A stretch of 64,000 bases of DNA from an uncultured Pelagibacteraceae bacterium. Lineage in GTDB: Bacteria > Pseudomonadota > Alphaproteobacteria > Pelagibacterales > Pelagibacteraceae. The notes under the pieces were generated by a model, which was not told the origin of the DNA, did not search any database, and saw nothing but the letters and a program-made list of their open reading frames with translations. Within the stretch, counting starts at the first letter, position 1; each line of letters opens with the position of its first letter. Position numbers and translations under genes: made by a program. The stretch covers positions 124,001 to 188,000 of the forward strand of contig CACEMD010000001.1 in the NCBI GenBank assembly GCA_902560625.1, written 5' to 3'. Below, piece after piece: positions 1 through 9,581 of the stretch.

Positions 1-1
1 T

Positions 2-250
2 AGAGTTAATGCAATTTGCCCAGGAACAATTAAAGGCGATAGAATGGTAAGAGTTATTAGGGATAAATCGAAATTCACAAAAATATCAAAAAAAACAATT
101 GAAAAAGAATTTATTTCAATGGCGTCAATGAATTGCTGGATATCTGAAGAAGATATAGGTAAAATGTGTAGTTTTTTAATTTCTGAAGACGCTGCTAGAA
201 TATCTGGACAAATAATAGCAGTAGATGGAAATGCAACAAGATTAGATTAA
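2..250 (+). CDS. SDR-family oxidoreductase, C-terminal fragment (cut by window edge)
   Basis: The reading frame is open from base 2 and carries the typical C-terminal end of a short-chain dehydrogenase/reductase: an INAICPGTI segment (the NAxxPG region after the catalytic Tyr/Lys) and the closing ISGQIIAVDGN motif. The Rossmann GxxxGxG and YxxxK sites would lie upstream, outside the window. The ORF-track start at base 44 is an internal Met and not the true start. The enoyl-CoA hydratase begins 8 bases downstream, so the two are probably co-transcribed and may act on related acyl or hydroxy substrates. The substrate cannot be told from this fragment. Confidence 0.85.
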   Translation, partial: RVNAICPGTIKGDRMVRVIRDKSKFTKISKKTIEKEFISMASMNCWISEEDIGKMCSFLISEDAARISGQIIAVDGNATRLD

Positions 251-258
251 ATATATTT

Positions 259-1044
259 ATGAAAAAAATTAGCAATGTTAAAGTCAGTACAATCGACAAG
301 GGTATTAAATCTGTTTTAATTGACGATGCTAGTAGTTATAATTCATTATCTTCTGTAACACTAAAATCACTTTTAACCGTATTTAAGAATTTAAACAAAG
401 ACAACACAACAAAGGTTATAATTATCGAGGGTTCGGGCAAAGGATTTAGCGCAGGACACAATCTAAAAGAATTAAAATCATATAAGAAAAAAAAAGATTA
501 CCAAAAACTTTTTAATTTATGCTCTGATTTAATGATGGAAATTGTAGATGGAAGAAAACCTGTGATTGCTAAAGTTCATGGATCTGCATATGCAGCAGGA
601 TGTCAATTAGTTGCGAGTTGTGATTTAGTTTTAAGCACTGACGATGCAAAGTTTGCTACACCTGGAGTTAACATAGGTCTGTTTTGTAGTACACCAATGG
701 TAGCTGTTAGTAGAAAAGTTAGTAAAAAAAGAATGATGAAAATGTTGTTAACAGGTGAACCAATTGATGCCATTACTGCAAAAGAATTTGGATTAATAAA
801 TGATTTTTATCCAAAAGAAAAATTACAGGATGAAGTTCTATCTTTAGCAAGAACTATTGCATCAAAGTCTAACTTAACAATTAAGTTAGGTAAAAGAGCC
901 TTTTATAAACAAGCAGAGATGCCTTTAAAAAAGGCTTATAAATTTACAAGTAAAGTGATGACAGAAAATATGATGGCGATGGATGCTAAAGAAGGTATTT
1001 CAGCATTTGTGGAAAAAAGAAAACCAAATTGGAAAGATAAGTAA
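259..1044 (+). CDS. Enoyl-CoA hydratase/isomerase family protein
   Basis: A 261-aa crotonase-fold protein of normal length for the family. The oxyanion-hole regions are visible as GSGKGFSAGHNLKEL (about residues 56-72) and HGSAYAAGCQLVASCDLVL (about 106-125). The usual glutamates of classic hydratases are not clearly present, so the reaction (hydration, isomerisation or another crotonase reaction) is open. It lies between an SDR gene and a CoA-binding protein, and its stop overlaps the next start by one base (TAATG). This suggests an acyl-CoA-related operon. Family assignment is firm; substrate is unknown. Confidence 0.9.
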   Translation: MKKISNVKVSTIDKGIKSVLIDDASSYNSLSSVTLKSLLTVFKNLNKDNTTKVIIIEGSGKGFSAGHNLKELKSYKKKKDYQKLFNLCSDLMMEIVDGRKPVIAKVHGSAYAAGCQLVASCDLVLSTDDAKFATPGVNIGLFCSTPMVAVSRKVSKKRMMKMLLTGEPIDAITAKEFGLINDFYPKEKLQDEVLSLARTIASKSNLTIKLGKRAFYKQAEMPLKKAYKFTSKVMTENMMAMDAKEGISAFVEKRKPNWKDK

Positions 1045-1514
1045 TGAGAGATGAAGAAATAAAAGAAATTCTATCAAGCTCAAAGACTATTGCAATGATT
1101 GGTATAAGTTCTGAAAAAAAAAAAGAAGATCCAAAAAATATAAAAAGAAAACCTGCAAATGTTGTGATGAAGTATATGCAAAGTTTTGGATATAAAGTAA
1201 TTCCTATAAATCCTTTCGCAAAGGGAGAGATTATAAATGGAGAAACTGTAGTTGATGATATAGAGAATATTACTATCCCGGTTGACATCGTTGATGTTTT
1301 TCGTCCATCAAAAGAAACTCCTGGTTTTGCAGAAAAAGCAGTAAAGATTGGATCTAAGGTTTTGTGGCTACAATTTGGAATTCAAAACGAGGAAGCAAAA
1401 AAAATTTCTGAAGATGCAAAATTAAAATACGTTTCTAACAAGTGTATTAAGCAGGAATATCAAAAGTTATTTCAAAATTCTAATCCTGTTTATCCAGTTT
1501 TAAGAAACGATTAA
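1044..1514 (+). CDS. CoA-binding protein (YccU-like, CoA_binding_2)
   Basis: A 156-aa Rossmann-fold protein of the YccU/CoA_binding_2 family. The N-terminus has the nucleotide-binding stretch KTIAMIGISSEKKK, followed by VIPINPFAKG and the DIVDVFRPSKETP segment typical of the family; WLQFGIQNEEA near residue 110 is also characteristic. Such proteins resemble the CoA-binding half of succinyl-CoA synthetase but lack the ligase parts, and their role is poorly defined. One-base overlaps with both neighbours indicate tight translational coupling in one operon. Confidence 0.85.
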   Translation: MRDEEIKEILSSSKTIAMIGISSEKKKEDPKNIKRKPANVVMKYMQSFGYKVIPINPFAKGEIINGETVVDDIENITIPVDIVDVFRPSKETPGFAEKAVKIGSKVLWLQFGIQNEEAKKISEDAKLKYVSNKCIKQEYQKLFQNSNPVYPVLRND

Positions 1515-2083
1515 TGAAGAAAATTTTTCTAGTTTATAGTCATTATAATGAAAAATCTTTTAATGCCTCAATAAGAGATACCTTTACAAAAACAGCCAAG
1601 GAAAAAGGTCATGAAGTCGATATAGTAGATTTATATAAGGAAAAATTTGATCCAGTTTTTGCAGGAGAAGATCCAACACCTGATGTTCTTGATCATAGAA
1701 AAAGAATAGAAAATTCAGATGTTATTGTGTTAGTAGCTCCAATCTGGAATTTTAGACTTCCTGCAATTGCCGAAGGGTGGATTGATAAAGTCTTAGCACC
1801 ACCATGGGCTTTTAGATTCAAAAAAATTATTGGAAATTATGGATTCCCAGTTGGGAATTTGGTTGGAAAGAAAGCTGTAATATTTTGTACTTATGGATCT
1901 CCTCAATTTGCAGTCAAAACATTCTTTTTAAATATGCCAACTAAAAGATTAAAGCGTGGCGTTTTTAACATTTGTGGAATTACAGACATTATATATAAGA
2001 GATTTTTTGCTGTACCTTTTGTAAGTGAAAATAAAAGACAAAAATTTTTAAAAGATGTAGAAAAAGTAGCATTAAATTTATGA
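1514..2083 (+). CDS. NAD(P)H dehydrogenase (quinone)-like flavoprotein, flavodoxin_2 fold
   Basis: A 189-aa protein resembling the NQO1/YwrO/KefF flavodoxin-like oxidoreductases. The N-terminal FMN/FAD phosphate-loop region is LVYSHYNEKSFNASI, and the central VIVLVAPIWNFRLPAIAEGWIDKVL and VIFCTYGSP segments are the family hallmarks. It probably performs two-electron reduction of quinones or other electrophiles in the cytoplasm. It shares one base with the preceding gene and overlaps the next (ATGA), so it belongs to the same operon. The physiological substrate is not evident. Confidence 0.85.
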   Translation: MKKIFLVYSHYNEKSFNASIRDTFTKTAKEKGHEVDIVDLYKEKFDPVFAGEDPTPDVLDHRKRIENSDVIVLVAPIWNFRLPAIAEGWIDKVLAPPWAFRFKKIIGNYGFPVGNLVGKKAVIFCTYGSPQFAVKTFFLNMPTKRLKRGVFNICGITDIIYKRFFAVPFVSENKRQKFLKDVEKVALNL

Positions 2084-2541
2084 TTAAAGTTGTAAATGTT
2101 GTTTTTATATTTATTTTTATATTTTCAAATGCAAATGCTAAAATTATAAAGCCCTCAAACAATATTAAACCATTTGAAGTAGTTGAAATTCAACTTAATG
2201 GATTGAAGAAAAATAACAAACCATCAATAGATAACGGCATTATCCAAACTTGGGAATTTGCTCATCCAAATAACAAAAAATATACAGGTCCACTAGAAAG
2301 ATTTAAAAAAATGATCAAAGGAAACTCTTATTCAATGTTATTAGATCACGTGGAACATAAAATAACTGAAAAATTTATTTCAAATGATGTTGCAACATAT
2401 GAAGTTATAGTTTTAGATTTTGAAAAAAAATATTTTAAATTTAAGTGGCAAGTTGAAAAATACAATAAAGATGGTCCCTTAAAAGATTGCTGGCTGACAA
2501 CTGTTGTTTCTCAACCTGTGCCATATGGTTCAGCTATATAA
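2080..2541 (+). CDS. Secreted hypothetical protein (DUF4864-like)
   Basis: A 153-aa protein with a clear signal peptide (hydrophobic VVNVVFIFIFIFS then NANA cleavage region, about residues 1-20). The mature part has an IQTWEFAHPNNKKYTGPLERF stretch and ends in a W/C-containing strand (KDCWLTTVVSQ). This looks like the DUF4864 family of small periplasmic proteins, but the match is by eye only. It starts inside the stop of the flavoprotein gene (ATGA), and its own stop overlaps the next small gene. Function unknown. Confidence 0.7.
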   Translation: MIKVVNVVFIFIFIFSNANAKIIKPSNNIKPFEVVEIQLNGLKKNNKPSIDNGIIQTWEFAHPNNKKYTGPLERFKKMIKGNSYSMLLDHVEHKITEKFISNDVATYEVIVLDFEKKYFKFKWQVEKYNKDGPLKDCWLTTVVSQPVPYGSAI

Positions 2542-2744
2542 TGAAAAAACCTCCTTTTATTTATAGAATTCCAATTTTGATGGCAATCCTCTGCATTCCA
2601 CCAATAGGAATGACACAACTTGGTTGGTATTTTTTTGGGAAAGAGATGGGATTTAATCTAGGTATGATTGCAGGTGTAATATCAGTCACTATAGCTGCAT
2701 ATTTGTTATACCGTATGGATTGGCGTGACGATGATGATTATTAA
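2541..2744 (+). CDS. Small two-span inner membrane protein
   Basis: A 67-aa protein with two hydrophobic segments (about residues 8-30 and 38-60) and an acidic tail ending RDDDDY. The ORF track starts at 2487, but the ATG at 2541 overlaps the preceding TAA (TAATG), fits the tight spacing of this operon, and gives a sensible N-terminus MKKPPFIYR. I do not recognise the family. It closes the operon before a 43-base gap to the dimethylglycine dehydrogenase-like gene. Confidence 0.7.
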   Translation: MKKPPFIYRIPILMAILCIPPIGMTQLGWYFFGKEMGFNLGMIAGVISVTIAAYLLYRMDWRDDDDY

Positions 2745-2787
2745 AATTATGTTTCTTAAATATTAAAAATTTAGTAGAAATCTCATA

Positions 2788-5220
2788 ATGAAATCAAAAG
2801 CAAAAGTTGTAGTAGTTGGAGGTGGTGTAGTAGGGGTAAGTGCCCTTTATCACTTAGCAAAAAAAGGGTGGTCTGATGTAGTTCTTGTTGAGAGAAAAGA
2901 ACTTACCTCAGGTTCTACTTGGCATGCAGCTGGTTTATTACCTTTATTTAACATGAGTTATTCAGTAGGGCAGCTACATAAATATGCAGTTGATCTTTAT
3001 AAAACTCTAGAGGAAGAAACTGGAAAAAATGTAGGATTTAGTGTTGTTTCAAATATTAGATTAGCAAGTAACAAAGATAGAATGGATGAATATTATCAAT
3101 ATGCAGGTGTTGCTCAAACAATTGGAGTTAAAGTAAATTTCTTAAAACCAGAACAGGTAAAAGAAATTTGGCCCCTATGTCATACAGATGATTTAGTTGG
3201 AGCAATTCAACACCCCGAAGATGGATATATTCAACCAGCAGATTTAACACAAGCATTAGCAACAGGCGCGAGAAATAGAGGTGCTGAAATTTATAGAAAC
3301 ACTACAGTTACCAATATTAAACAGACAAAAACTGGATGGGTTGTTGAGACTGATAAGGGATCAATTGAATGTGAACATGTAATTTCATGTTCAGGAAATT
3401 TTGCAAGACAAACTGGTAAAATGGTTGGTTTAGATATTCCAGTAATACCAGTTGAACACCAATATATTGTCACTGAACCTCATCCTGAAATCCAGAAAAG
3501 AAAAAAAGAAGGTTTACCAGAAATGGGAGTTTTAAGGGACAGTGATAGTAGATGGTATATGAGAGAAGAAGCTGGTGGTTTAATTCTTGGACCATATGAA
3601 GATGGTGCACCAGCATGTTATGTAAATGGTCCATCAAAAGATTCAGAGTATGAATTATTTCAAGAAGATTTGGAGAGACTAGCACCACATATCGAGGGAG
3701 CAATACACCGTGTACCTGCTTTTGGTGAAGTTGGTGTTAAAAAAGTTTATAATGGTGCAATTTGTTATACTCCTGATGGAAATCCGATAGTTGGACCTGC
3801 CTGGGGATTGAAAAACTTCTGGATTAATGAAGGACATAGTTTTGGAATTACAGCAGCAGGAGGTGCTGGATGGCAGCTTGCAGAGTGGATAGTTGATGGC
3901 GAACCTACAATTGATATGTTAGGTGTAGAACCTAGAAGATATGGAGATTATTGCTCAAAATCTTATTTAAAAACAAAAAATGAAGAAGCTTATAGCCACG
4001 TATTTATAACTCACTTTCCAGACGAAGAACGACCAGCAGCAAGACCATTAAGAACTGCACCTTGTTATGATCGAATGAAAAAACTTGGAGCAGTATTTGG
4101 ACAAAAGTTTGGTTGGGAAAGACCAAACTTCTTTGCCACTGATGGAATGGAACAAAAAGATGATTGGTCATTTAGAAGATCAAAATGGTTTAAGGCAGTT
4201 GAGAAAGAATGTAAAAATGTTAGAGAAAATGTAGGTCTTTTAGATATGTCAGCATTTGCAAAATGCAGAATCAAAGGACCAAAAGCAGAGGAATTTTTAG
4301 ATAATCTTGTAGCAAACAAATTACCAAAAAAAGTTGGGAGAATAAACTTATGTCACGCTCTAAATACAAAAGGTGGAGTACATTCCGAGTTTACAATAAT
4401 GAGAGAATCAGAAAATAGTTTCTATTTAGTATCTGCAGGTGCGTTTCAAAGACTAGATCATGATTGGATTTTAAAATGGATGCCAACTGATGGTTCGGTA
4501 CAATTTGAAAATCTTACTAATAGTACTGGAGTTCTTGTTGTATCAGGACCAAAAGCTAGAGAATTAATGACAAGAGTTTCAAAGGATGACTTTTCTAATG
4601 AAAATTTTAAATGGTTAAGTGCAAAAAACGTTGATGTTGGATATGCCCCTGTTAATGCAATGAGAGTTAACTTTGTTGGAGAGCTAGGTTGGGAACTTCA
4701 TCATCCAATAGAATATCAAAACCATATATTTGATAAATTGATGGATGCAGGTAAGGACTTAGGTCTAAAACCTTTTGGTATTAGAGCAATGAATAGTTTA
4801 AGGATTGAAAAATCTTATAAGCTTGTTGGCACTGAATTATCAATTGAATACTCACCATACGAAAGTGGTTTAGATAGGTTTGTACATCCTAATAAAGGAA
4901 GTTTTATAGGCCTAGATGCTTTAAATAAATGGAGAGAAAAAGGTTTTAATAACAAATTAGTCACATTAGATGTTCAAAACATAGACGATGCAGATGTTTT
5001 AGGTAATAATCCTATTTATGAGAATGGCAGTGTAATCGGAAGAGCAACAGGTGGTGATTATGGTTTTAGATTAGGAAAATCAATTGCTTTAGGCATGGTA
5101 AAACCAGAGTTAGCAAATGTTGGTCAAAAATTGAAAATTGAAATACTTGGAAAAAAACATGAGGCTACAATTTTAGAAGAAAGTCCTTATGATCCAGAAA
5201 ATAAACTATTAAGGGCATAA
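2788..5220 (+). CDS. Dimethylglycine/sarcosine dehydrogenase-like FAD-GcvT protein
   Basis: An 810-aa two-part enzyme. The N-terminal half is a DAO-type FAD oxidoreductase: dinucleotide motif [20 protein letters not shown] at the start, then [11 protein letters not shown], where the His corresponds to the covalent FAD-histidine of dimethylglycine dehydrogenase. The C-terminal half (about 430-810) is a GcvT/aminomethyltransferase-like folate domain, with [11 protein letters not shown] and [15 protein letters not shown] typical. Length and architecture match DMGDH/SarDH, which remove a methyl group from dimethylglycine or sarcosine and pass it to tetrahydrofolate. The genes for ETF and ETF:quinone oxidoreductase, the known electron acceptors of DMGDH, follow directly, which supports this call. 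Whether dimethylglycine, sarcosine or another methylated amine is preferred cannot be decided. Confidence 0.88.
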   Translation: MKSKAKVVVVGGGVVGVSALYHLAKKGWSDVVLVERKELTSGSTWHAAGLLPLFNMSYSVGQLHKYAVDLYKTLEEETGKNVGFSVVSNIRLASNKDRMDEYYQYAGVAQTIGVKVNFLKPEQVKEIWPLCHTDDLVGAIQHPEDGYIQPADLTQALATGARNRGAEIYRNTTVTNIKQTKTGWVVETDKGSIECEHVISCSGNFARQTGKMVGLDIPVIPVEHQYIVTEPHPEIQKRKKEGLPEMGVLRDSDSRWYMREEAGGLILGPYEDGAPACYVNGPSKDSEYELFQEDLERLAPHIEGAIHRVPAFGEVGVKKVYNGAICYTPDGNPIVGPAWGLKNFWINEGHSFGITAAGGAGWQLAEWIVDGEPTIDMLGVEPRRYGDYCSKSYLKTKNEEAYSHVFITHFPDEERPAARPLRTAPCYDRMKKLGAVFGQKFGWERPNFFATDGMEQKDDWSFRRSKWFKAVEKECKNVRENVGLLDMSAFAKCRIKGPKAEEFLDNLVANKLPKKVGRINLCHALNTKGGVHSEFTIMRESENSFYLVSAGAFQRLDHDWILKWMPTDGSVQFENLTNSTGVLVVSGPKARELMTRVSKDDFSNENFKWLSAKNVDVGYAPVNAMRVNFVGELGWELHHPIEYQNHIFDKLMDAGKDLGLKPFGIRAMNSLRIEKSYKLVGTELSIEYSPYESGLDRFVHPNKGSFIGLDALNKWREKGFNNKLVTLDVQNIDDADVLGNNPIYENGSVIGRATGGDYGFRLGKSIALGMVKPELANVGQKLKIEILGKKHEATILEESPYDPENKLLRA

Positions 5221-5969
5221 TGAAAATTTTAGTAGCTGTAAAAAGAGTAATTGATTACAACGTTCAGATAAGAGTCAAAGAAGATAACAGTGGTGTTGTA
5301 ACTGATAATGTAAAGATGTCTACAAATCCACCAGATGACAATGCAATCGAGGAAGCAGTAAAAATAAAAGAAGCTGGAAAAGCAAAAGAAATTGTTGCAA
5401 TCACAATAGGTGACGATAAAGCCCAAGAAACAGTTAGAAAAGCATTAGCTGTAGGTGCGGATAGAGGAATTCATGTAAAAGCTGACGGAATAGTAGAACC
5501 ACTAGCAGTTTCAAAAATTTTAAAAGCTGTTGTAGAAAAGGAAAAACCTGATTTAGTATTTATGGGAAAACAAGCTATTGATGACGATTGCAATCAAACA
5601 GGTCAAATGTTGGCAGCTTTACTTGATTGGCCGCAAGCCACATTTGCCTCTAAAATAGAAGTTAGTGAAAAGAGTTTAACAGTTACTAGAGAAATTGATG
5701 AAGGGTTAGAAACAATTGAAGTAAATATTCCTGCAATAGTCACCTGTGATTTAAGGTTAAATGAACCACGATATGCTTCATTACCAAATATAATGAAGGC
5801 TAAAAAGAAACCTTTAGATCAAATGACTGCTTCAGATTTAGGTATTGATACTAAACCAAGAATCGAACAAATTAAGGTAGAAGAACCGCCAAAAAGAAAA
5901 GCAGGTATAAAAGTTTCTAACGTGGCTGATTTAGTAAATAAATTAAAAAATGAAGCAAAGGTAATATAA
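5220..5969 (+). CDS. etfB: Electron transfer flavoprotein subunit beta
   Basis: A 249-aa EtfB of standard length. Visible family features are [14 protein letters not shown] at the start, the [16 protein letters not shown] segment, the ETF-beta signature region [44 protein letters not shown], and the C-terminal [10 protein letters not shown]. It pairs with EtfA to carry electrons from flavin dehydrogenases. The start overlaps the stop of the DMGDH-like gene (TAATG) and the end overlaps etfA, so the three are coupled. The most likely donor is the upstream dehydrogenase, along with acyl-CoA dehydrogenases encoded elsewhere. Confidence 0.96.
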   Translation: MKILVAVKRVIDYNVQIRVKEDNSGVVTDNVKMSTNPPDDNAIEEAVKIKEAGKAKEIVAITIGDDKAQETVRKALAVGADRGIHVKADGIVEPLAVSKILKAVVEKEKPDLVFMGKQAIDDDCNQTGQMLAALLDWPQATFASKIEVSEKSLTVTREIDEGLETIEVNIPAIVTCDLRLNEPRYASLPNIMKAKKKPLDQMTASDLGIDTKPRIEQIKVEEPPKRKAGIKVSNVADLVNKLKNEAKVI

Positions 5970-6922
5970 TGTCAGTTCTTTTGATAGCAGAGCATAATAA
6001 TAAAGAGTTAAAGCCTTTTACACTTAATGTGATAAATGCTGCAACTCAAATAGACGAAGATGTTCATGTCCTATTAATGGGTCATAGCGCAGACGCAGTT
6101 GCAAAATCAATATCTGAAGTTTCAGGTGTTAAAAAAGTAATTCATGTTGATAATCCAACATATGAAAATTATCTTGCTGAAAATTATGTTCCTGTAATAT
6201 TAAATCTTGCGCAAAACTATAATCATATTGTAAGTGCAGCTAATACGTTTGGGAAAAATTTAATGCCAAGAGTAGCTGCGAAACTTGATACCTCTCAAGT
6301 TAGTGATATTATTAAAGTAATATCTGAAGATACATTTTTGAGACCAATCTATGCTGGCAATGCATTTGCAACAGTAAAAAGTAATGATCCTAAAAAATGT
6401 ATAACTGTAAGACCAACATCTTTTGATCCTGCTCCATCTTCAGGAGGATCAGCAGAAATTGTTAAAGGTGATACTGCAGAAGCATTTTCATTAACAAAAT
6501 TTATAAAAAAAGAGGAAATAAAATCTGATAGACCAGAGCTTGGAACGGCAAGAGTAGTAATTTCAGGTGGCAGAGGAATGCAAAGTGGAGATAATTTTAA
6601 ACTAATAACTGCTATTGCAGACAAATTAAATGCTGCAATTGGCGCATCAAGAGCTGCAGTTGATGCTGGTTATATAACAAATGACCATCAAGTTGGACAA
6701 ACAGGTAAAGTTGTAGTCCCAGACCTTTACATTGCGGTTGGAATATCTGGAGCAATCCAGCATTTGGCAGGAATGAAAGAGAGTAAAGTTATTGTCGCAA
6801 TCAACAAAGATGGAGAAGCACCTATATTTAGTGTTGCAGATTATGGCTTAGAAGCAGATCTTTTTGAAGCACTTCCTCAATTCTTAGAAGAACTGAACAA
6901 ATTAAACACTATACAAAAATAA
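5969..6922 (+). CDS. etfA: Electron transfer flavoprotein subunit alpha
   Basis: A 317-aa EtfA of usual length. The C-terminal FAD-binding domain shows VVISGGRGM, GASRAAVDAGYI, QVGQTGKVVVPDLYIAVGISGAIQHLAGMKES and IVAINKDGEAPIF, all diagnostic. It forms a heterodimer with the etfB product and holds the FAD. It overlaps etfB by one base and is followed after 24 bases by the ETF:quinone oxidoreductase gene, so the full route from ETF to the quinone pool is encoded together. Confidence 0.97.
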   Translation: MSVLLIAEHNNKELKPFTLNVINAATQIDEDVHVLLMGHSADAVAKSISEVSGVKKVIHVDNPTYENYLAENYVPVILNLAQNYNHIVSAANTFGKNLMPRVAAKLDTSQVSDIIKVISEDTFLRPIYAGNAFATVKSNDPKKCITVRPTSFDPAPSSGGSAEIVKGDTAEAFSLTKFIKKEEIKSDRPELGTARVVISGGRGMQSGDNFKLITAIADKLNAAIGASRAAVDAGYITNDHQVGQTGKVVVPDLYIAVGISGAIQHLAGMKESKVIVAINKDGEAPIFSVADYGLEADLFEALPQFLEELNKLNTIQK

Positions 6923-6946
6923 CAAATACTGTAAAAAAATATCACT

Positions 6947-8566
6947 ATGTCCAGAGAAGTAATGGAATATGATGTTGTAATTGTTGGAGGAGGTCCATCA
7001 GGACTTTCTACTGCAATAAAACTTAAACAACTTAAGTCAGATTTAAATGTTTGCGTCTTAGAAAAAGCATCAGAGATAGGTGCACATATACTTTCTGGAA
7101 ATGTTTTTGAGACAAAAGCACTAGATGAACTTCTTCCAAAATGGAAAGAGATGGGAAGTCCAATTAAAACAAAAGTGTCAAAAGAAAAATTTTTATTTTT
7201 AAGTAAGACTAAATCTTTGAGCTGGCCAACTTGGCTATTACCAAAAGTGCAACAAAATCATAAAAATTATATTATCAGTCTAGCTAACCTATGTAGATGG
7301 TTAGCAGAGCAAGCGGAGTCACTTGGAGTAGAAATTTTTCCTGGTTTTCCAGCAAGTGAGATTATTTATCATGATGATGGTTCAGTCAAAGGTATTGCAA
7401 CTCAAGATATGGGTGTAGACAAAAATGGAAACAAAAAAGATAGCTTTGAGTCTGGTATAGAGCTTCATGCCAAGGTTACTGTATTTGCGGAAGGTTGCAG
7501 AGGTCATTTAGGAAAGCAATTAATAAAAAAATTTGAATTAGATAAAGGCAAAAACCCACAGCAATATGGAATTGGGTTTAAAGAAATTTGGGAAATAGAT
7601 GAAAATAAACATGAAGAGGGATTAGTTATGCATACAGCAGGCTGGCCACTTGATAATAAGACATATGGAGGGAGTTTTATTTATCATGCAGAAAATAAAC
7701 AAATTTTTTTAGGTTACGTAATAGGTTTAGATTATCAAAATCCTTATCTCTCACCTTTTGATGAATTTCAAAGATTTAAAACTCATCCATCAATAAAAAA
7801 AATAATAGAAGGCGGAAAAAGAATTTCATACGGTGCAAGAGCATTAATTGAAGGTGGTCTACAGAGCTTACCAAAGATGTATATGCCAGGAGCTTTACTT
7901 GTTGGTTGTGACGCCGGAACTTTAAATATGCCCAAGATAAAAGGGTCTCACACTGCAATGAAAAGTGGAATGATAGCTGCCGAAACAATCTTCAGTCACT
8001 TAACAGAGAAAAAAAGCTTATCTATTTTTGAAGAAAATTTTAAAAAGAGTTGGGTTTATGAAGAGTTACATGCTGCTAGAAATGTTAAACCTAGTTTTAG
8101 TTGGGGACTAATTTTAGGAATAATATTTACAGGTATAGATCAAATAATTTTCAGAGGCAAACTTCCATTTACTCTAAAACATAAGCATGCTGATCATGAA
8201 ACTCTAAAACCTGCAAATAAGATGCCTAAAATTGTGTATCCAAAACCAGATAATGAAATAACTTTCGATAAAACTAGTTCAGTTTATCTATCTGGTACAA
8301 ACCATACTGACAATCAACCAGTTCATCTTAAGCTTAAAAACCCTAATTTACCTATTGATTTTACATTAAAAGAATATGATGAACCTGCTCAGAGATATTG
8401 TCCCGTTGGTGTTTATGAAGTTCAAATTCAAAATAAAATTCCTAAATTTGTAATCAATTCTCAAAACTGTATACATTGTAAAACATGCGATATTAAAGAA
8501 CCTTCACAAAATATTACTTGGGTCACACCAGAAGGCGGTGGCGGTCCAAAGTATGGAAATATGTAA
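6947..8566 (+). CDS. Electron transfer flavoprotein-ubiquinone oxidoreductase
   Basis: A 539-aa ETF-QO of standard length. FAD motif DVVIVGGGPSGLSTAIKLKQL is at the N-terminus, IGAHILSGNVFE follows, and a C-terminal ferredoxin-like 4Fe-4S domain carries CPVGVYEV and INSQNCIHCKTCDIKEPSQNITWVTPEGGGGP-type cysteines. It is a monotopic membrane enzyme that moves electrons from reduced ETF to ubiquinone. It is the last gene of the DMGDH-etfBA operon, and its stop is 2 bases from the converging DUF2237 gene. Confidence 0.96.
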   Translation: MSREVMEYDVVIVGGGPSGLSTAIKLKQLKSDLNVCVLEKASEIGAHILSGNVFETKALDELLPKWKEMGSPIKTKVSKEKFLFLSKTKSLSWPTWLLPKVQQNHKNYIISLANLCRWLAEQAESLGVEIFPGFPASEIIYHDDGSVKGIATQDMGVDKNGNKKDSFESGIELHAKVTVFAEGCRGHLGKQLIKKFELDKGKNPQQYGIGFKEIWEIDENKHEEGLVMHTAGWPLDNKTYGGSFIYHAENKQIFLGYVIGLDYQNPYLSPFDEFQRFKTHPSIKKIIEGGKRISYGARALIEGGLQSLPKMYMPGALLVGCDAGTLNMPKIKGSHTAMKSGMIAAETIFSHLTEKKSLSIFEENFKKSWVYEELHAARNVKPSFSWGLILGIIFTGIDQIIFRGKLPFTLKHKHADHETLKPANKMPKIVYPKPDNEITFDKTSSVYLSGTNHTDNQPVHLKLKNPNLPIDFTLKEYDEPAQRYCPVGVYEVQIQNKIPKFVINSQNCIHCKTCDIKEPSQNITWVTPEGGGGPKYGNM

Positions 8567-8568
8567 TT

Positions 8569-8946
8569 TTAGGAAAGATCTATTGCAAATTTTTTCAATG
8601 TTTCAATTGGAATAAATTTAAGTGTATTTTCGTGTGTTTTTTTTAAGTATACAGGACAACTTTTTCCAGCCTTTATAGCTCTATCATACCAACTTGCACA
8701 TACACACCAGTTATCACCATCTTTTAAACCAGGAAAACCAAATTCTGGATGAGGTGTTATCAAATCGTTACCAGCTTGTTTACACCATTCTAAAAAATCA
8801 TTACTTACTTTCACACAAACAGTATGAACACCAGTATCATTTTTATCCGTATTACAACAACCATCTCTATACCATCCAGTTAAAGGATTTTTTGAACAGA
8901 TTTCTAAATTTTCACCAAGTACGTTTTTTTGAAATTTATTTTCCAT
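8569..8946 (-). CDS. DUF2237 family protein
   Basis: About 125 aa from the chosen ATG at 8946; the track start at 8970 is a TTG. The sequence matches the DUF2237 pattern: KNVLGENLEICSKNPLTGWYRDGCC near the N-terminus, then TGVHTVCVKVSNDFLEWCKQAGNDL and DGDNWCVCASWYDRAI. These proteins are rich in conserved Cys and Trp, small and cytoplasmic, with no established function. It overlaps the end of the upstream oxygenase-like gene on the same strand, forming a hisI - oxygenase - DUF2237 operon. Confidence 0.85.
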   Translation of the reverse strand: MENKFQKNVLGENLEICSKNPLTGWYRDGCCNTDKNDTGVHTVCVKVSNDFLEWCKQAGNDLITPHPEFGFPGLKDGDNWCVCASWYDRAIKAGKSCPVYLKKTHENTLKFIPIETLKKFAIDLS

Positions 8947-9580
8947 AAACGTTATAAATTTCATCATCAACTAATGCATTAAATGAAATAGATCTTCTTT
9001 CTTCATTAGAATTTGTAAATGGATATACTACATGCATTAAGTAATTTGGAAAAAAATAAAATTCACCAACTTTTGGTTTGATGTTGTATGTGGCTGGAGA
9101 ATTAAATAATTTTGAACCATTAACCAAAGACAAGACTCCATTAAAATTTTTTGTTTTTGTCTTTTGACTATATTCACCAAAATCATTTGGTAATTTTAAA
9201 TATCCAACACCAGAAATATGCCCACCATGAACATGTAATGGATTATAATCATTCTGAAATTGTCTTACTATCCAAGAATTAATTATATGAAATTTTGTAA
9301 TTTTTTTTTTCTCTGTACTTTCAATCCATTTAGAGCTAGCTTCAGCTAAAAAATTTGCCCAACCAGACGATTTCATAAATTCTTCCTCTAATTTAAACTC
9401 TTGAAGAACGTTTCCTGCCAACATATTACCATAATCTAGTTCTTTGGATTTTTTGTTATCTTTTGTAATTTTATCAACATACTCATTAAGTAATTTTATT
9501 GTTTCATCTGGTATTTTCACTTTAGCAATCGATGGACCGAATGGTCTAAAAATCTGAATTTTGCTTTGTTCTGATGACAT
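8936..9580 (-). CDS. Putative 2OG-Fe(II) oxygenase (TIGR02466-like)
   Basis: About 214 aa from the ATG at 9580 (MSSEQSKIQIFRPFGPSIAKV). The ORF track adds 24 residues from a TTG inside hisI. The C-terminal half has the spacing of the putative 2-oxoglutarate/Fe(II) dioxygenase family TIGR02466: PLHVHGGHISGVGYLKLP, then GEFYFFPNYLMHVVYPF and an NEERRSISFNAL end. The HxH and distal His would bind iron, and the Arg of ERRSISF would bind 2-oxoglutarate. Substrate unknown. It starts one base after the hisI stop. Confidence 0.72.
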   Translation of the reverse strand: MSSEQSKIQIFRPFGPSIAKVKIPDETIKLLNEYVDKITKDNKKSKELDYGNMLAGNVLQEFKLEEEFMKSSGWANFLAEASSKWIESTEKKKITKFHIINSWIVRQFQNDYNPLHVHGGHISGVGYLKLPNDFGEYSQKTKTKNFNGVLSLVNGSKLFNSPATYNIKPKVGEFYFFPNYLMHVVYPFTNSNEERRSISFNALVDDEIYNVYGK

Positions 9581-9581
9581 C

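Noticed and set aside
986-1288. 100-aa reverse ORF opposite the CoA-binding protein gene
   Set aside because: It lies wholly opposite real coding sequence with strong family motifs and shows low-complexity Ile/Phe/Ser content typical of a shadow frame.
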